Shown: positions 8,392 through 18,397, counted from the stretch's first letter. The stretch is DNA of 64,000 nucleotides from Hyphomicrobium sp. (GCF_009026145.1 NZ_WBUE01000001.1:124001-188000); one strand, 5' to 3'. Notes: generated from the letters alone by a model not told the origin. Numbers and translations: made by a program.

Positions 8392-9621
8392 TTACTCGGC
8401 AGCGGGAGGGAGACTTGCGGCGGCGTGGGGCGCGTGAGCGGTAAAGCCCATCGAGAGACGTAGCACGACCTCGTTGAGAATGAAGCGGCCGCTACCGGTC
8501 GCGCGGACGCGATGGCTGCCAGGTATCGCCTCAATGAGACCCTGCTGTGTCAACTCGGTGATGGCAGTGGCCGAGGGACGTACCCCGCACAGGCGATCGA
8601 GCCGGCCAAGATCGATCCCCTCAGCGAGACGCAGCCCCATCAGCAGCATCTCGTCGGCTTGCTCGGCGGCCGACAGCAGTGTCTCTTCGATGATTCCATG
8701 GCCATTGCCTTCGACCAGCGCCGCCCAGCGCTCGGGCTGGCGCTCGGTGCTCGTAGCGTGGCGCACACCCCTCGCCGTCAAGCGCCCGTGCGCACCAGGC
8801 CCGCAGCCGGCGTACTCGCCATAGCGCCAATAGATGAGGTTATGACGGCTCTCCTCGCCGGGCACCGCGTGGTTCGAAATCTCATACGCTGGCAGCCCGG
8901 CTGCCGCCGTCAGCTCCTGGGTCGCATCGTAGAGCGCAAGCGCCGCGTCCTCGTCGGGTACCACCAGCTTGCCGGCGGCGTGCAAGGCGGCAAACGGCGT
9001 ATCCGGCTCGATGGTGAGCTGATAGAGCGACAGGTGCTGCCCGGAGATGACCAGCGCCTCGCGCAACTCCTTCTGCCACGCTGCGAGCGTCTGGCCGGGA
9101 CGTGCATAGATGAGATCGAACGAGAAGCGCTCAAATGTCGAGCGCGCGATCTCGATCGCCGCCTTGGCCTCGGCCGCCGAGTGAATGCGGCCGAGCGATT
9201 TCAAGATGTCGTCGCGCAGCGACTGGACGCCGAGCGAGACGCGGTTGACGCCCGCCGTGCGGTAGTCGCGGAAGCGGCCGGCCTCGACGCTACCGGGATT
9301 GGCTTCGAGCGTGATCTCCGCGTCGGCATCGACCATCCACAGCCCGGCGATGCAGTCGAGGATGGCGGCGACGGTCTCGGGTGCCATGAGCGATGGCGTG
9401 CCGCCGCCGAAGAAGATGCTCGACACGGCGCGCGGCCCCGTGCGCTGCTTGAGGTGCTCCAGCTCGCGCAGGAAGGCTGAGCGGAAGCGGTCTTCGTCGA
9501 TCCCGCCGAACCGCACGTGACTGTTGAAGTCGCAGTACGGGCACTTCTGGGCGCAGAACGGCCAGTGCACGTAGACGCCGAAGCCCGCGTCGCCAGCGCC
9601 GATCTCACGCGCTTGGGGCAT
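8392..9621 (-). CDS. hemW: HemW-type radical SAM protein (heme chaperone)
   Basis: HemW is a radical SAM family member related to coproporphyrinogen dehydrogenase that is thought to traffic heme. The radical SAM cluster motif is CAQKCPYC near residues 22-29, followed by IFFGGGTPSL and VSLGVQSLRDDIL. The frame is open to 10065, but the N-terminal 148 codons are antisense to rdgB. The ATG at 9621 (MPQAREIGAG...) gives 409 residues, normal for the family. It overlaps the end of rdgB by 17 bp, indicating translational coupling. The distal HemW C-terminal domain is also present, from about residue 300. Confidence 0.9.
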   Translation of the reverse strand: MPQAREIGAGDAGFGVYVHWPFCAQKCPYCDFNSHVRFGGIDEDRFRSAFLRELEHLKQRTGPRAVSSIFFGGGTPSLMAPETVAAILDCIAGLWMVDADAEITLEANPGSVEAGRFRDYRTAGVNRVSLGVQSLRDDILKSLGRIHSAAEAKAAIEIARSTFERFSFDLIYARPGQTLAAWQKELREALVISGQHLSLYQLTIEPDTPFAALHAAGKLVVPDEDAALALYDATQELTAAAGLPAYEISNHAVPGEESRHNLIYWRYGEYAGCGPGAHGRLTARGVRHATSTERQPERWAALVEGNGHGIIEETLLSAAEQADEMLLMGLRLAEGIDLGRLDRLCGVRPSATAITELTQQGLIEAIPGSHRVRATGSGRFILNEVVLRLSMGFTAHAPHAAASLPPAAE

Positions 9622-10231
9622 CGAGGATGTCCCGCTTGAAATGATCGAAGGCGCGGGTTCGGTGCGAGATGGCATATTTGCTGGCCGGCTCCATTTCGCC
9701 GAACGTTTGCGCATGCCCGTCGGCGACGAAGATCGGATCATAGCCGAAACCGTTGCCGCCGCGCGGCGGCCAAACGACATGACCGTAAACCTTGCCCTCG
9801 AATAGCCGGGTTTCCCCGTCCGGCCAGGCAAGGCACAGCACCGAGATGAAGTTGGCGCGCAGCGGCTCGCCATTCCACCCCTGCTGCTTGGCGAGCTCAT
9901 CGTGAACGCGCTGCATGGCAATAGAAAAATCGCGCTTGGGGCCGGCCCAATCGGCGGTATAGACCCCCGGCGCGCCGCCGAGCGCGTCGATCTCGATGCC
10001 GCTGTCGTCGGCCAGCGCCGGCAGCCCCGAGCCACGGGCCGCGAACAGCGCCTTGAGCTTGGCATTGCCTGCGAAGGTCGTCTCGGTCTCCACCGGCTCG
10101 CTGAGGCCGAGCTCCCCCGCCGACACCGCCGCCAGACCGTAGGGCTCGATCAGCTTGTTGATCTCCCACACCTTGCCGGGGTTATGGGTAGCGACGACGA
10201 GATGGTCGCCGCGCTGCAGACGCCGCGTCAT
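9605..10231 (-). CDS. rdgB: RdgB/HAM1 non-canonical purine NTP pyrophosphatase
   Basis: This enzyme hydrolyses dITP, dXTP and ITP to monophosphates and so sanitises the nucleotide pool. Family signatures are VVATHNPGKVWEI at the N-terminus, ADDSGIEIDALGGAPGVY in the middle, and GNGFGYDPIF. The ATG at 10231 (MTRRLQRGD) gives 208 residues, the usual size; the frame is open 29 codons further upstream but that part is not family-like. It overlaps hemW by 17 bp and shares an ATGA stop-start overlap with the upstream VOC gene. The rdgB-hemW pairing is common in alphaproteobacteria. Confidence 0.92.
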   Translation of the reverse strand: MTRRLQRGDHLVVATHNPGKVWEINKLIEPYGLAAVSAGELGLSEPVETETTFAGNAKLKALFAARGSGLPALADDSGIEIDALGGAPGVYTADWAGPKRDFSIAMQRVHDELAKQQGWNGEPLRANFISVLCLAWPDGETRLFEGKVYGHVVWPPRGGNGFGYDPIFVADGHAQTFGEMEPASKYAISHRTRAFDHFKRDILDAPSA

Positions 10232-10641
10232 TTGAGACCCCAGATGCGCGGCTCGGCGAACTCCAGGCAGTTGCCCGCTGGGTCGCGGAAATAGATCGAG
10301 CGACCGCCGTCCGGCCATTCGAAGTCGGCCTCGATCACAACGCCTTGCTCTTCGAGGCGCGCGCGCCAGGCGGCAATCTCGTCGGCGGAGGCGCGAAAAC
10401 AGACGTGCCCTTCGCCGTCGGCGCCGTGCGGCGGCACGGGAAGCTTGGCATCGTGGGGAAACGGCTTCGTCGTGGCAACGGGGTTGAAGACGAGCAGCAT
10501 CTGCTCTTCGACCCTGTAGAAGACGTGCCGCCCTTCCACCTTGGCGAACGGCTCGAGCCCCAGCGCCTGGCGATAGAAGTCCTCGATGGCGCCGAGGTCG
10601 CGCGCATAGAGGACGGTCTCGAGGATGGCGTTGGGCTTCAT
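10228..10641 (-). CDS. VOC-superfamily (glyoxalase-like) protein
   Basis: This 137-residue protein has a vicinal oxygen chelate fold. The N-terminal strand MKPNAILETVLYARDLGAIEDFYRQALGL and the C-terminal DGRSIYFRDPAGNCLEFAEP-type strand form the metal-binding paired modules. Likely ligands are H39, from GRHVFY, and the glutamate of CLEFAE. Family members include glyoxalase I, dioxygenases and fosfomycin-resistance proteins; the substrate cannot be told from the sequence. The stop overlaps the rdgB start by 4 bp. An alternative ATG seven codons upstream exists. Confidence 0.85.
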   Translation of the reverse strand: MKPNAILETVLYARDLGAIEDFYRQALGLEPFAKVEGRHVFYRVEEQMLLVFNPVATTKPFPHDAKLPVPPHGADGEGHVCFRASADEIAAWRARLEEQGVVIEADFEWPDGGRSIYFRDPAGNCLEFAEPRIWGLK

Positions 10642-10727
10642 GTCGGATCTGGCAATAGGCATGAGGCAGGGGCAGTAGCGTATGGTCGCTCGTCCTACTG
10701 CCGACTGCCCATTGCCCACTGCCTTTC

Positions 10728-11441
10728 TTAGGAGACTGTCAGCTTCTGCAGTGCGACGAGTTCGCCAATGCCCTTCTTGGCCAGCAGCATGAGCTGATCG
10801 AAGCTTTCCTGGCTGAAGGCGACCGTCTCGGCCGTGCCCTGCACCTCGACGATGCCGCCCGAGCCGGTCATGACGAAGTTGGAATCGGCTTCCGCCGCCG
10901 AGTCCTCGGCATAGTCGAGATCGAGCACCGGCGTGCCCTTGTACAGCCCGCAGCTCACCGCGGCGACCTGGTCGCGCAGCACATCGTCCTTCACCATGTC
11001 GCGCAGCTTCATCCATTGGATGCAATCGTGCAGGGCGACCCAGGCGCCGGTGATGGCTGCCGTGCGCGTACCGCCATCGGCCTGGATGACGTCGCAGTCG
11101 ATGCTGATCTGGCGCTCGCCCAGCTTCGTCAGGTCGACGATGGCGCGCAGGGCGCGGCCGATCAGACGTTGTATCTCCTGCGTACGCCCGGAGGCGTGGC
11201 CAACGGTCACTTCGCGCCGCATGCGCTCGCTCGTTGCCCGCGGCAGCATCCCGTACTCGGCCGTGACCCAACCTCGTCCTTGCCCCTTCAGCCACGGCGG
11301 CACCCGCTCTTCGAGGCTCGCCGTGCACAAAACGTGGGTGTCGCCGAACTTAATGAGACAGGAACCCTCGGCGTGCTTGGAGACGGCGCGCTCGATGGAC
11401 ACACGGCGTAGCTCGTCGGGATTGCGTTTCGAAGGGCGCAT
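10728..11441 (-). CDS. rph: Ribonuclease PH
   Basis: RNase PH is a phosphorolytic 3'-5' exoribonuclease that trims tRNA and rRNA 3' ends. From the ATG at 11441 the protein is 237 residues. It starts [12 protein letters not shown] and contains the expected [30 protein letters not shown] and [18 protein letters not shown] segments, which carry the phosphate-binding Arg and the catalytic Asp. The gene diverges from hrcA with 157 bp between start codons, as in many Rhizobiales. Confidence 0.94.
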   Translation of the reverse strand: MRPSKRNPDELRRVSIERAVSKHAEGSCLIKFGDTHVLCTASLEERVPPWLKGQGRGWVTAEYGMLPRATSERMRREVTVGHASGRTQEIQRLIGRALRAIVDLTKLGERQISIDCDVIQADGGTRTAAITGAWVALHDCIQWMKLRDMVKDDVLRDQVAAVSCGLYKGTPVLDLDYAEDSAAEADSNFVMTGSGGIVEVQGTAETVAFSQESFDQLMLLAKKGIGELVALQKLTVS

Positions 11442-11598
11442 TGAGGGTGCCGAACCGGGTTGTTGCTGAGGCAAATTTCGGCCGAACCTACGGGAGGGGC
11501 CAGCACGCTTCAACCAAAACCGCCGCTAATTTGACGAAGATGGTCCGGCATCCGTAATCTTGAGCAACCTGCAGGCGAGGTCGAAGATACCCCCAGCG

Positions 11599-12657
11599 AT
11601 GACCGAAGGCGTAAGCGAACTCAACAAGCTCAGCGAACGCTCCCGTACTATTCTTAGGCAGATCGTCGAGTCCTATCTGGAAACGGGCGAACCCGTCGGC
11701 TCGCGCAACTTGTCGCGGGTGCTGCCGATGACGCTGTCGCCGGCATCGATCCGCAACGTCATGTCGGATCTGGAGCAACTGGGCCTGATCGCGGCGCCGC
11801 ATACCTCGGCCGGGCGCCTGCCGACCCAGCTCGGCCTCAGGCTGTTCGTCGACGGACTGCTGGAGGTCGGTGACCTCACCTCAAAAGAACGTCGGCAGAT
11901 CGAGGCGCACATCGCGGCCAAACGGGCAACCACGGTCGATGACGTTTTGCGCGAGGTCGGCGAGATGATCTCCGGCCTGTCGCACTGCGCCGGCGTCGTG
12001 CTGGCCGACAAGCAGGTGACGCGATTGAAGCACATCGAGTTCGTGCTGCTCGAGCCCGGCAAGGCGCTGGTCGTGCTGGTCGGCGAGGACCAGACGGTCG
12101 AGAACCGCGTCATCAACCTGCCGCAAGGGCTACCGCCGTCGGCGCTGGCGGAGGCCGCCAACTACCTCAACGCGCACATCCGCGGCCTGACCATCGGCGA
12201 GGCGCGCGGCCGCATCGAGCAGCAGCTGCAGTCGGCGCGCGCCGAGCTCGACGAGCTGACCCAGCGCGTCATCCAGGCGGGGCTCGCCGAGTGGTCCGGC
12301 TCGCTCGACGACCGCAAAAGCCTCATCGTGCGTGGGCAGGCGAACCTGCTGAAGGACGTCAATGCGCAGGAGGATTTGGAGCGCATTCGCCAGCTATTCG
12401 ACGACCTCGAGCGCCAGCGCGACCTGGTGCAGCTGCTCGGGCTGTCGGAAAGCGCCGACGGGGTGCGCATTTTCATCGGCTCTGAGAACAAGCTGTTCTC
12501 GCTCTCCGGCTCCTCGCTGATCGTCGCCCCCTTCCACGACGAGCGCCGCAAGGTCGTCGGCGTGCTGGGGGTCATCGGCCCCACCCGCATCAACTACGCC
12601 CGTATCATCCCCATGGTCGACTACACGGCCAAGCTCGTTAGCCGACTGTTGACTTGA
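11599..12657 (+). CDS. hrcA: Heat-inducible transcription repressor HrcA
   Basis: HrcA represses chaperonin operons by binding CIRCE operators and needs GroEL for folding. The winged-helix N-terminus is clear ([30 protein letters not shown], then [18 protein letters not shown]), and the C-terminal HrcA domain ends [22 protein letters not shown]. The ATG at 11599 gives 352 residues; a TTG at 11560 would add 13. No CIRCE palindrome is visible upstream, so autoregulation through CIRCE is not apparent here. grpE follows after 65 bp, the usual order. Confidence 0.92.
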   Translation: MTEGVSELNKLSERSRTILRQIVESYLETGEPVGSRNLSRVLPMTLSPASIRNVMSDLEQLGLIAAPHTSAGRLPTQLGLRLFVDGLLEVGDLTSKERRQIEAHIAAKRATTVDDVLREVGEMISGLSHCAGVVLADKQVTRLKHIEFVLLEPGKALVVLVGEDQTVENRVINLPQGLPPSALAEAANYLNAHIRGLTIGEARGRIEQQLQSARAELDELTQRVIQAGLAEWSGSLDDRKSLIVRGQANLLKDVNAQEDLERIRQLFDDLERQRDLVQLLGLSESADGVRIFIGSENKLFSLSGSSLIVAPFHDERRKVVGVLGVIGPTRINYARIIPMVDYTAKLVSRLLT

Positions 12658-12722
12658 TTTTTGCCGAGCATCGCCTGATATCGGGCTCGCAATCCTTAAG
12701 GATCCGCCCCCGCGGAGAGAAC

Positions 12723-13334
12723 ATGGCTGACGAAGTCAAGAAACCTGATCAGGAATCGGCCCCCGGCACCGATGCCGCGCCGAACGCCCGCAACGGCGAA
12801 GCGGCCGGTACCCTTGCCGTGCTCGAAGGGCGCATTGCGGAGCTGACCGACAGGCTGCTGCGCGCCCATGCCGACATGGACAATCTGCGCAAGCGTACCG
12901 AGCGCGAGAAGGAAGAGACGGCGAAGTATGCCATCTCCAAGTTTGCGCGCGAGGTGCTGGCGGTGGGCGACAACCTGCAACGCGCCACCGCCGCCGTCCC
13001 ACCCGGTGCGGCCGATGCAGATCCGGCCCTCAAGGCGCTCGTGGACGGTGTCTCCATGACCGAGCGCGAGTTTCTCAATGTGCTCGAGCGCAATGGCGTG
13101 AAGCGCATCGACCCCGAAGGCCAGCCGTTCAATCCTCACCAGCACCAGGCGATGATCGAGATCGATCAGCCCGACGTTGCGCCTGGAACCATCGTTCAGG
13201 TGTATCAGCCAGGGTACCTTCTGGAGGATCGCGTGCTGCGCCCCGCCATGGTCGTCGTGGCCAAGGGAGGCGACAAACGCATGGCCGAGAACAAGGCTGC
13301 GGCCGAGCGCAAGGCTTCCGACGACGCCGCCTGA
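12723..13334 (+). CDS. grpE: Nucleotide exchange factor GrpE
   Basis: GrpE releases ADP from DnaK. The 203-residue protein begins with a low-complexity acidic leader, followed by the long coiled coil (LEGRIAELTDRLLRAHADMDNLRKRTEREKEE...), then the beta-wing domain with NVLERNGVKRIDPEGQPFNPHQHQAM and the terminal PAMVVVAKG segment. The ATG at 12723 is preceded by GGAGAG. It lies 65 bp after hrcA and 235 bp before dnaK, so grpE may be cotranscribed with hrcA. Confidence 0.93.
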   Translation: MADEVKKPDQESAPGTDAAPNARNGEAAGTLAVLEGRIAELTDRLLRAHADMDNLRKRTEREKEETAKYAISKFAREVLAVGDNLQRATAAVPPGAADADPALKALVDGVSMTEREFLNVLERNGVKRIDPEGQPFNPHQHQAMIEIDQPDVAPGTIVQVYQPGYLLEDRVLRPAMVVVAKGGDKRMAENKAAAERKASDDAA

Positions 13335-13415
13335 CATCGAGCAGCCCCTCGATGGGCGTGATCATATGTGCTGCTGGCTGGGGAAAATTGAACGCAAGGG
13401 CCCGCCGCAGGCCCG

Positions 13416-13445
13416 TTGCGCCTCGGAAAAGCCACCTTATATAAG
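13416..13445 (+). promoter_or_regulatory. Candidate sigma-32 (RpoH) promoter for dnaK
   Basis: The -10 region CTTATATAAG (13436-13445) matches the alphaproteobacterial RpoH -10 consensus CYTATNTNNG exactly. A TTGCGC -35 element is at 13416-13421, separated by 14 bp. It is 125 bp upstream of the dnaK ATG. The -35 is a weak match to CTTGAA, so this is a prediction only. Confidence 0.5.
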
Positions 13446-13569
13446 CGGCGTTTACCGTTTGGATGCTCCATAGGGGACCGCACCGGCGCGCAGTGTCGCG
13501 CCGCCGGATTTTCTGGACGCCGGAAGGTCGGGTCCGGACGGTCTGCCGCAGAAGGATGAGGATAGGCAC

Positions 13570-15498
13570 ATGGCTAAAGTGATCGGCATCGACCTCGGAA
13601 CCACGAACTCCTGCGTGGCAGTGATGGAGGGCGGCAAGCCGAGGGTTCTGGAAAATGCCGAAGGCATGAACACGACGCCGTCGATCGTGGCCTTCACCGC
13701 CGACGACGAGAAGCTCGTCGGCCTTCCCGCCAAGCGCCAGGCGGTGACCAATCCCCTCAACACGTTCTTCGCCATCAAGCGCCTGATCGGCCGCCGCTAC
13801 GACGACCCGATGGTCGAAAAGGACAAGCACCTCGTCCCCTACAAGATCGTCAAGGGTCCCAACGGCGACGCCTGGGTCGAAGCCCACGGCAAGCAGTATT
13901 CGCCGCAGCAGATCTCCGCCTTCATCCTGCAGAAGATGAAGGAGACCGCCGAGGCCAAACTCGGCGAGAAGGTCACGCAGGCGGTCATCACCGTTCCCGC
14001 CTACTTCAACGACGCCCAGCGTCAGGCCACCAAGGATGCCGGCAAGATCGCCGGCCTCGAGGTGCTGCGCATCATCAACGAGCCGACGGCCGCGGCGCTC
14101 GCTTACGGTCTCGATAAGAAGAAGGAATCGAAGACCATTGCCGTCTACGACCTTGGCGGCGGCACGTTCGACATCTCGATTCTCGAGATCGGTGACGGCG
14201 TGTTCGAGGTGAAGTCGACGAACGGCGACACGTTCCTCGGCGGCGAGGACTTCGACATGAAGCTCGTCGGCTACCTGGCCGAGGAGTTCAAGAAGGAGCA
14301 GGGCATCGACCTGCGCAATGACAAGCTCGCGCTGCAGCGGCTGAAGGAAGCCGCCGAGAAGGCGAAGATCGAGCTGTCGAGCGCCACGCAGACCGAGATC
14401 AACCTGCCGTTCATCACCGCCGACGCCTCGGGTCCCAAGCATCTCACCATGAAGCTTACCCGCGCCAAGCTGGAGAGCCTCGTCGACGACCTCATCGCGC
14501 GCACCAAGGGCCCGTGCGAGAAGGCCCTGAAAGATGCCGGCCTCAAGGCTGCCGACATCGACGAGGTGGTGCTCGTCGGTGGCATGACGCGCATGCCGAA
14601 GGTGCAGGAAGTCGTGAAGCAGCTGTTCGGCAAAGAGCCGCACAAGGGCGTCAACCCGGACGAGGTGGTCGCCGTCGGCGCCGCCATCCAGGCCGGCGTG
14701 CTGCAGGGCGAGGTCAAGGACGTTCTGTTGCTCGACGTGACCCCGCTGTCGCTCGGCATCGAGACGCTGGGCGGCGTGTTCACGCGCCTCATCGAGCGCA
14801 ACACCACCATCCCGACCAAAAAGAGCCAGACATTCTCCACCGCCGAGGACAGCCAAAACGCAGTGACCATCCGCGTTTCCCAAGGCGAGCGCGAGATGGC
14901 AGCCGACAACAAGCTGCTCGGCCAGTTCGACCTGGTCGGCATTCCGCCGGCACCGCGCGGCGTCCCGCAAATCGAGGTGACGTTCGACATCGACGCCAAC
15001 GGCATCGTGCACGTCTCGGCCAAGGACAAGGCCACGAGCAAGGAGCAGTCGATCCGCATCCAGGCCTCGGGCGGCCTCTCCGATAGCGAGATCGAGAAGA
15101 TGGTCAAGGATGCCGAATCGCATGCCGCCGAGGACAAGAAAAAGCGCGAGCTGATCGAGGCCAAGAACCACGCCGAGGCGCTCATCCACTCGACCGAGAA
15201 GCAGCTCAAGGAGAACGAGAGCAACGCGGCGGTCGCAGCGGCGAAGCCCAACGTCGAGAAGGCAATCGCTGACGCCAAGGAGGCGCTCTCCTCCGATGAC
15301 GCCGAGCGCATCAAGACGGCGACGACCAACCTCGCCCAGGCGGCCATGAAGATCGGCGAGGCGATCTACGCCGCCCAGCAGGGCGCCAGCGCCGGCGGCG
15401 ATGCCGGTACGGCCGGCAGCGGATCGGGCGCGAGCGACGAGAACGTCGTCGACGCCGACTTCGAGGAAGTCAAGGACGACAAGAAGAAGTCGGCCTGA
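13570..15498 (+). CDS. dnaK: Molecular chaperone DnaK (Hsp70)
   Basis: DnaK is the ATP-driven Hsp70 of the cytosol. It is 642 residues, full length. The nucleotide-binding domain carries the signature strings [31 protein letters not shown] and [13 protein letters not shown]. The substrate-binding domain begins near residue 390 with [19 protein letters not shown], and the lid ends in a Gly/Ser-rich linker and the EVKDD tail. It is flanked by grpE and dnaJ, with a candidate RpoH promoter upstream. The long open frames on the opposite strand over this gene are codon-bias shadows. Confidence 0.98.
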   Translation: MAKVIGIDLGTTNSCVAVMEGGKPRVLENAEGMNTTPSIVAFTADDEKLVGLPAKRQAVTNPLNTFFAIKRLIGRRYDDPMVEKDKHLVPYKIVKGPNGDAWVEAHGKQYSPQQISAFILQKMKETAEAKLGEKVTQAVITVPAYFNDAQRQATKDAGKIAGLEVLRIINEPTAAALAYGLDKKKESKTIAVYDLGGGTFDISILEIGDGVFEVKSTNGDTFLGGEDFDMKLVGYLAEEFKKEQGIDLRNDKLALQRLKEAAEKAKIELSSATQTEINLPFITADASGPKHLTMKLTRAKLESLVDDLIARTKGPCEKALKDAGLKAADIDEVVLVGGMTRMPKVQEVVKQLFGKEPHKGVNPDEVVAVGAAIQAGVLQGEVKDVLLLDVTPLSLGIETLGGVFTRLIERNTTIPTKKSQTFSTAEDSQNAVTIRVSQGEREMAADNKLLGQFDLVGIPPAPRGVPQIEVTFDIDANGIVHVSAKDKATSKEQSIRIQASGGLSDSEIEKMVKDAESHAAEDKKKRELIEAKNHAEALIHSTEKQLKENESNAAVAAAKPNVEKAIADAKEALSSDDAERIKTATTNLAQAAMKIGEAIYAAQQGASAGGDAGTAGSGSGASDENVVDADFEEVKDDKKKSA

Positions 15499-15535
15499 CC
15501 CCCCGGAGCCCTCTCGGGCAACCACTTGAAACGAC

Positions 15536-15564
15536 GTGAGCCCGGCCCTATCGGCCGGGCTCAC
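15536..15564 (+). terminator. Strong hairpin between dnaK and dnaJ
   Basis: A perfect 12-bp stem GTGAGCCCGGCC / GGCCGGGCTCAC encloses a 5-nt loop, 37 bp after the dnaK stop. No T-run follows, so it may attenuate rather than stop transcription, or protect the dnaK mRNA 3' end. A CTTGAA word at 15525-15530 just upstream could be the -35 of a separate dnaJ heat-shock promoter, but the -10 match is poor. Confidence 0.6.
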
Positions 15565-15720
15565 GCTTAACGGTTGCCCACCGCACCGCTTGCGGCAACA
15601 CAGCAACAACTCCACATACGTTCGACGTCGGCTCGCCCTTCCCCAGCGGCGAAAACATCGCTATCTCCCAACTACGGGGTCAGTTGCACCGTGCACCAAT
15701 CCGAAGGACCCGCGCTGAAC

Positions 15721-16857
15721 ATGGCCAAGCGCGACTACTATGAAACGCTCGGGCTTTCCCGGGGGGCGAGCGAGCAGGAGCTCAAATCTGCCTACCGGCG
15801 GCTCGCCAAGGAGCTTCACCCCGACCGCAACCCCGGCGACACGCGCGCCGAGATCCGCTTCAAGGAGCTGAACGAGGCCTACGAGGTCTTGAAGGACCCG
15901 CAGAAGCGCGCGGCTTACGATCACTTCGGTCACGCCGCCTTCGAGCATGGCGGCGGCGGGGCGCGCGGCTTCGGGCCGGACTTCGCCTCCTCCATGTCCG
16001 ACATCTTCGACGATCTGTTCGGCGAGTTCATGGGTGGCCGGCGCGGCCAGCGCTCGCGCTCGGCCCGCGAGCGCGGCGCCGACCTGCGCTACAACCTCGA
16101 GATCACGCTGTCCGACGCCTACGTCGGCAAGACGGCGCAGATCCGCGTGCCGACCTCCGTTTCGTGTGAAACATGCTCAGGCTCGGGTGCACGTGCCGGC
16201 ACCAAGCCGACGATGTGCCCGACCTGTGGCGGACACGGCAAGGTGCGGGCGAGCCAAGGATTCTTCACCATCGAGCGCACCTGTCCGAGCTGCCAGGGGC
16301 GCGGCGAGACCATCGAGGACCCCTGCCACTCGTGTCACGGCTCGGGGCGTGTCACCAAGGAGCGCACGCTCTCGGTCAATATTCCGCCCGGCGTCGAGGA
16401 CGGCACGCGCATCCGTCTAGCCGGAGAGGGCGAAGCTGGCCTGCGCGGCGGCCCGGCCGGCGATCTCTACATTTTCCTGTCGATCAAGCCGCACGAGTTC
16501 TTCCAGCGCGACGGCGCCGACATCTTCTGCAAGGTGCCGATCGCCATGACGACGGCGGCGCTCGGAGGGCAGATCGAGGTGCCGACGGTCGAGGGCGGCG
16601 CCACGCGCATCAAGATCCCCGAGGGCTCGGAGAGTGGCAAGCAGTTCCGCTTGAAGGGCAAGGGCATGCCGGTGCTGCGCTCCAAGGTGAACGGCGACAT
16701 GTACATCCAGGTGGAGGTGGAGACCCCCAAGAGCCTCACCAAGCGCCAGCGGGAGCTGCTCGAGGAGTTCGAGCGGGAGAGCCACAAGGAGACAAGCCCG
16801 GAATGCGCCGGCTTCTTCGCGCGCGTCAAAGACTTCTTCGAGGGCAAGGGCGACTGA
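15721..16857 (+). CDS. dnaJ: Molecular chaperone DnaJ (type I Hsp40)
   Basis: DnaJ delivers substrates to DnaK and stimulates its ATPase. The ATG at 15721 ([22 protein letters not shown]) gives 378 residues. The order is J domain with the HPD motif (LHPDRNPGD), Gly/Phe linker, zinc-finger domain with four CxxCxGxG-type repeats ([33 protein letters not shown]), then the C-terminal substrate domain. The 222 bp between dnaK and dnaJ contain the hairpin above and no gene. Confidence 0.96.
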   Translation: MAKRDYYETLGLSRGASEQELKSAYRRLAKELHPDRNPGDTRAEIRFKELNEAYEVLKDPQKRAAYDHFGHAAFEHGGGGARGFGPDFASSMSDIFDDLFGEFMGGRRGQRSRSARERGADLRYNLEITLSDAYVGKTAQIRVPTSVSCETCSGSGARAGTKPTMCPTCGGHGKVRASQGFFTIERTCPSCQGRGETIEDPCHSCHGSGRVTKERTLSVNIPPGVEDGTRIRLAGEGEAGLRGGPAGDLYIFLSIKPHEFFQRDGADIFCKVPIAMTTAALGGQIEVPTVEGGATRIKIPEGSESGKQFRLKGKGMPVLRSKVNGDMYIQVEVETPKSLTKRQRELLEEFERESHKETSPECAGFFARVKDFFEGKGD

Positions 16858-16861
16858 GGCG

Positions 16862-17028
16862 CTAGTGTGATGATCGTGAAATTCGTTATCATTGGCGGCG
16901 AGGTGTCGAGCAAATTTCTCGATCTGAATGACACTAGCAAGGCTATGCTTCTAGTGTGCCTCGTGACTCCGAAGTTCGCATCTGACCCCAGCCGCGAACT
17001 CTGGCGAACCTCGGAATCGGGGCACTAG
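16862..17028. repeat. Two tandem imperfect palindromes bounded by CTAGTG/CACTAG
   Basis: Unit 1 runs from CTAGTGT (16862-16868) to ACACTAG (16931-16937), 76 bp. Its arms match with one gap (GATCGTGAAATTCG against GATCGAGAAATTTG). Unit 2 runs from CTAGTG (16951-16956) to CACTAG (17023-17028), 78 bp, with arms containing GTTCGC and a run of G/C at the ends. The near-equal length and identical termini suggest two copies of a non-autonomous palindromic repeat inserted between dnaJ and the FMN reductase gene. Confidence 0.55.
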
Positions 17029-17032
17029 GGCG

Positions 17033-17620
17033 ATGACGGGTTCGGTGAGGCTTCTGTTCTTTGCTGGCTCCTCGCGCGCCGGCTCGTTCAACAAGAAGCT
17101 CGCCCGGCTCGGGGCGATGATCGCCGAGGCCAACGGCATCCACGCGACGCTGGCCGATCTGGGCGACTATCCCATGCCCATCTACAATGGCGACCTGGAG
17201 CGCGCCGAAGGCCAGCCGGAGAATGCGTACAAGTTCAAGGCGCTGATGGAGGCGCACACCGGCATCTTCATCGCCAGCCCCGAGTATAACGCCTCCATTA
17301 CCCCGCTGCTGAAGAACACCATCGACTGGGTCAGCCACGTGCGCGATGGCGATGCTCCCGCCGGGGATGTCTACAAGACGCGCGTGTTTGCCCTCGGCTC
17401 AGCCTCGCCCGGCGGCATGGGCGGGCTACGCAGCCTCACCACGGTGCGCCAGGTGCTGGAGCTGGGCCTTGGCGCCCTGGTGCTGCCCGATCAATTCGCC
17501 GTGCCGCGCGCCAACGACGCCTTCGGCGAGGACGGGCACCTCAAGAACAAGGACAGCCAAGAGAACTTCAAGGCGCTGATCCAGAAGCTTGCGCGCGCCG
17601 CGCATGTGCTGCATGGCTAG
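17033..17620 (+). CDS. NADPH-dependent FMN reductase family protein
   Basis: This 195-residue flavodoxin-fold protein has the FMN phosphate loop FFAGSSRAGSFNKKLA (residues 9-24) and the SPEYNASITPLLKNTIDWVS segment (around 80-100) typical of NAD(P)H:quinone/FMN reductases such as ChrR and YieF. These enzymes reduce quinones, azo dyes or metals while protecting against redox cycling; the native substrate here is unknown. The ATG at 17033 is only 5 bp past a repeat boundary. pyrF follows after 30 bp. Confidence 0.88.
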   Translation: MTGSVRLLFFAGSSRAGSFNKKLARLGAMIAEANGIHATLADLGDYPMPIYNGDLERAEGQPENAYKFKALMEAHTGIFIASPEYNASITPLLKNTIDWVSHVRDGDAPAGDVYKTRVFALGSASPGGMGGLRSLTTVRQVLELGLGALVLPDQFAVPRANDAFGEDGHLKNKDSQENFKALIQKLARAAHVLHG

Positions 17621-17650
17621 CGGCCAGCCCGTTCCAGCGCGCCTTCCATC

Positions 17651-18364
17651 ATGACCGCCCCTACCGCCAAAGACCGCCTTATCGTCGCCCTCGACATGCC
17701 GACGGTCGAGGAGGCTCAGCGCTTGGTCGCCGCTCTGGGCGATACGGTCAGCTTCTACAAGGTCGGCCTGGAGCTGTTGTTCGCCGGCGGCCTTGAGCTC
17801 GCCCGCGCCCTCAAGGCCGAGGGCAAGCAGGTGTTCCTCGACATGAAGCTCTTGGACATCGGCAATACGGTCGAGCGGGCGGTGGCGAATGCAACCGAAT
17901 TCGGCCTCGACTTCCTCACCGTGCACGGACACGACCTCAAGACGATGCGCGCGGCCGTTGCGGGGCGCGGCACCAGCAAACTGAAGCTGCTCGCCGTCAC
18001 CGTGCTGACCAACCTCACCGCCGACGACCTCAAGCAGCAGGGCACGTCGCTGGCGCCGGCCGATCTCGTATTGCGTCGCGCCCAGCTGGCACGCGAATCA
18101 GGCTTCGACGGCGTCATCGCCTCGGGGCAGGAAGCCGGACGCATTCGCGCGGCGACAGGCCGGGGTTTCCTCATCGTCACGCCGGGCATCCGCCTCACCG
18201 GCAGCTCCACCGACGATCAGGAGCGCATCACGACCCCCGACCACGCCATCAGGGCTGGCGCAAACTACATCGTCGTCGGACGCCCGATCACCCAAGCCGA
18301 CGACCCGCGCCTGGTCGCGGAAACCTTTATCAACCACATCCGCGAAGCGGAGCTGCCGGGCTGA
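17651..18364 (+). CDS. pyrF: Orotidine 5'-phosphate decarboxylase
   Basis: PyrF converts OMP to UMP, the last step of de novo pyrimidine synthesis. The 237-residue TIM barrel shows LIVALDMPTVEEAQ, the catalytic K-D-x-K-like stretch VFLDMKLLDIGNTVERAV, and the phosphate-binding end VTPGIRL and NYIVVGRPITQADDP. It sits between the FMN reductase and a DUF1330 gene on the same strand with short gaps. No other pyr gene is nearby. Confidence 0.94.
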   Translation: MTAPTAKDRLIVALDMPTVEEAQRLVAALGDTVSFYKVGLELLFAGGLELARALKAEGKQVFLDMKLLDIGNTVERAVANATEFGLDFLTVHGHDLKTMRAAVAGRGTSKLKLLAVTVLTNLTADDLKQQGTSLAPADLVLRRAQLARESGFDGVIASGQEAGRIRAATGRGFLIVTPGIRLTGSSTDDQERITTPDHAIRAGANYIVVGRPITQADDPRLVAETFINHIREAELPG

Positions 18365-18397
18365 AGCCGGCTGCTAGAAATGAGGGAGGAGTGAGTG

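Noticed and set aside
9622..10065. N-terminal extension of hemW by 148 codons
   Set aside because: It lies antisense-free but fully within rdgB in another frame and has no similarity to HemW; the radical SAM motif sits correctly from the ATG at 9621.
13129..15615. Very long open frame (about 828 codons) opposite dnaK
   Set aside because: It is a codon-bias shadow of dnaK in a GC-rich genome; composition is Leu/Arg/Val-rich with no family resemblance.
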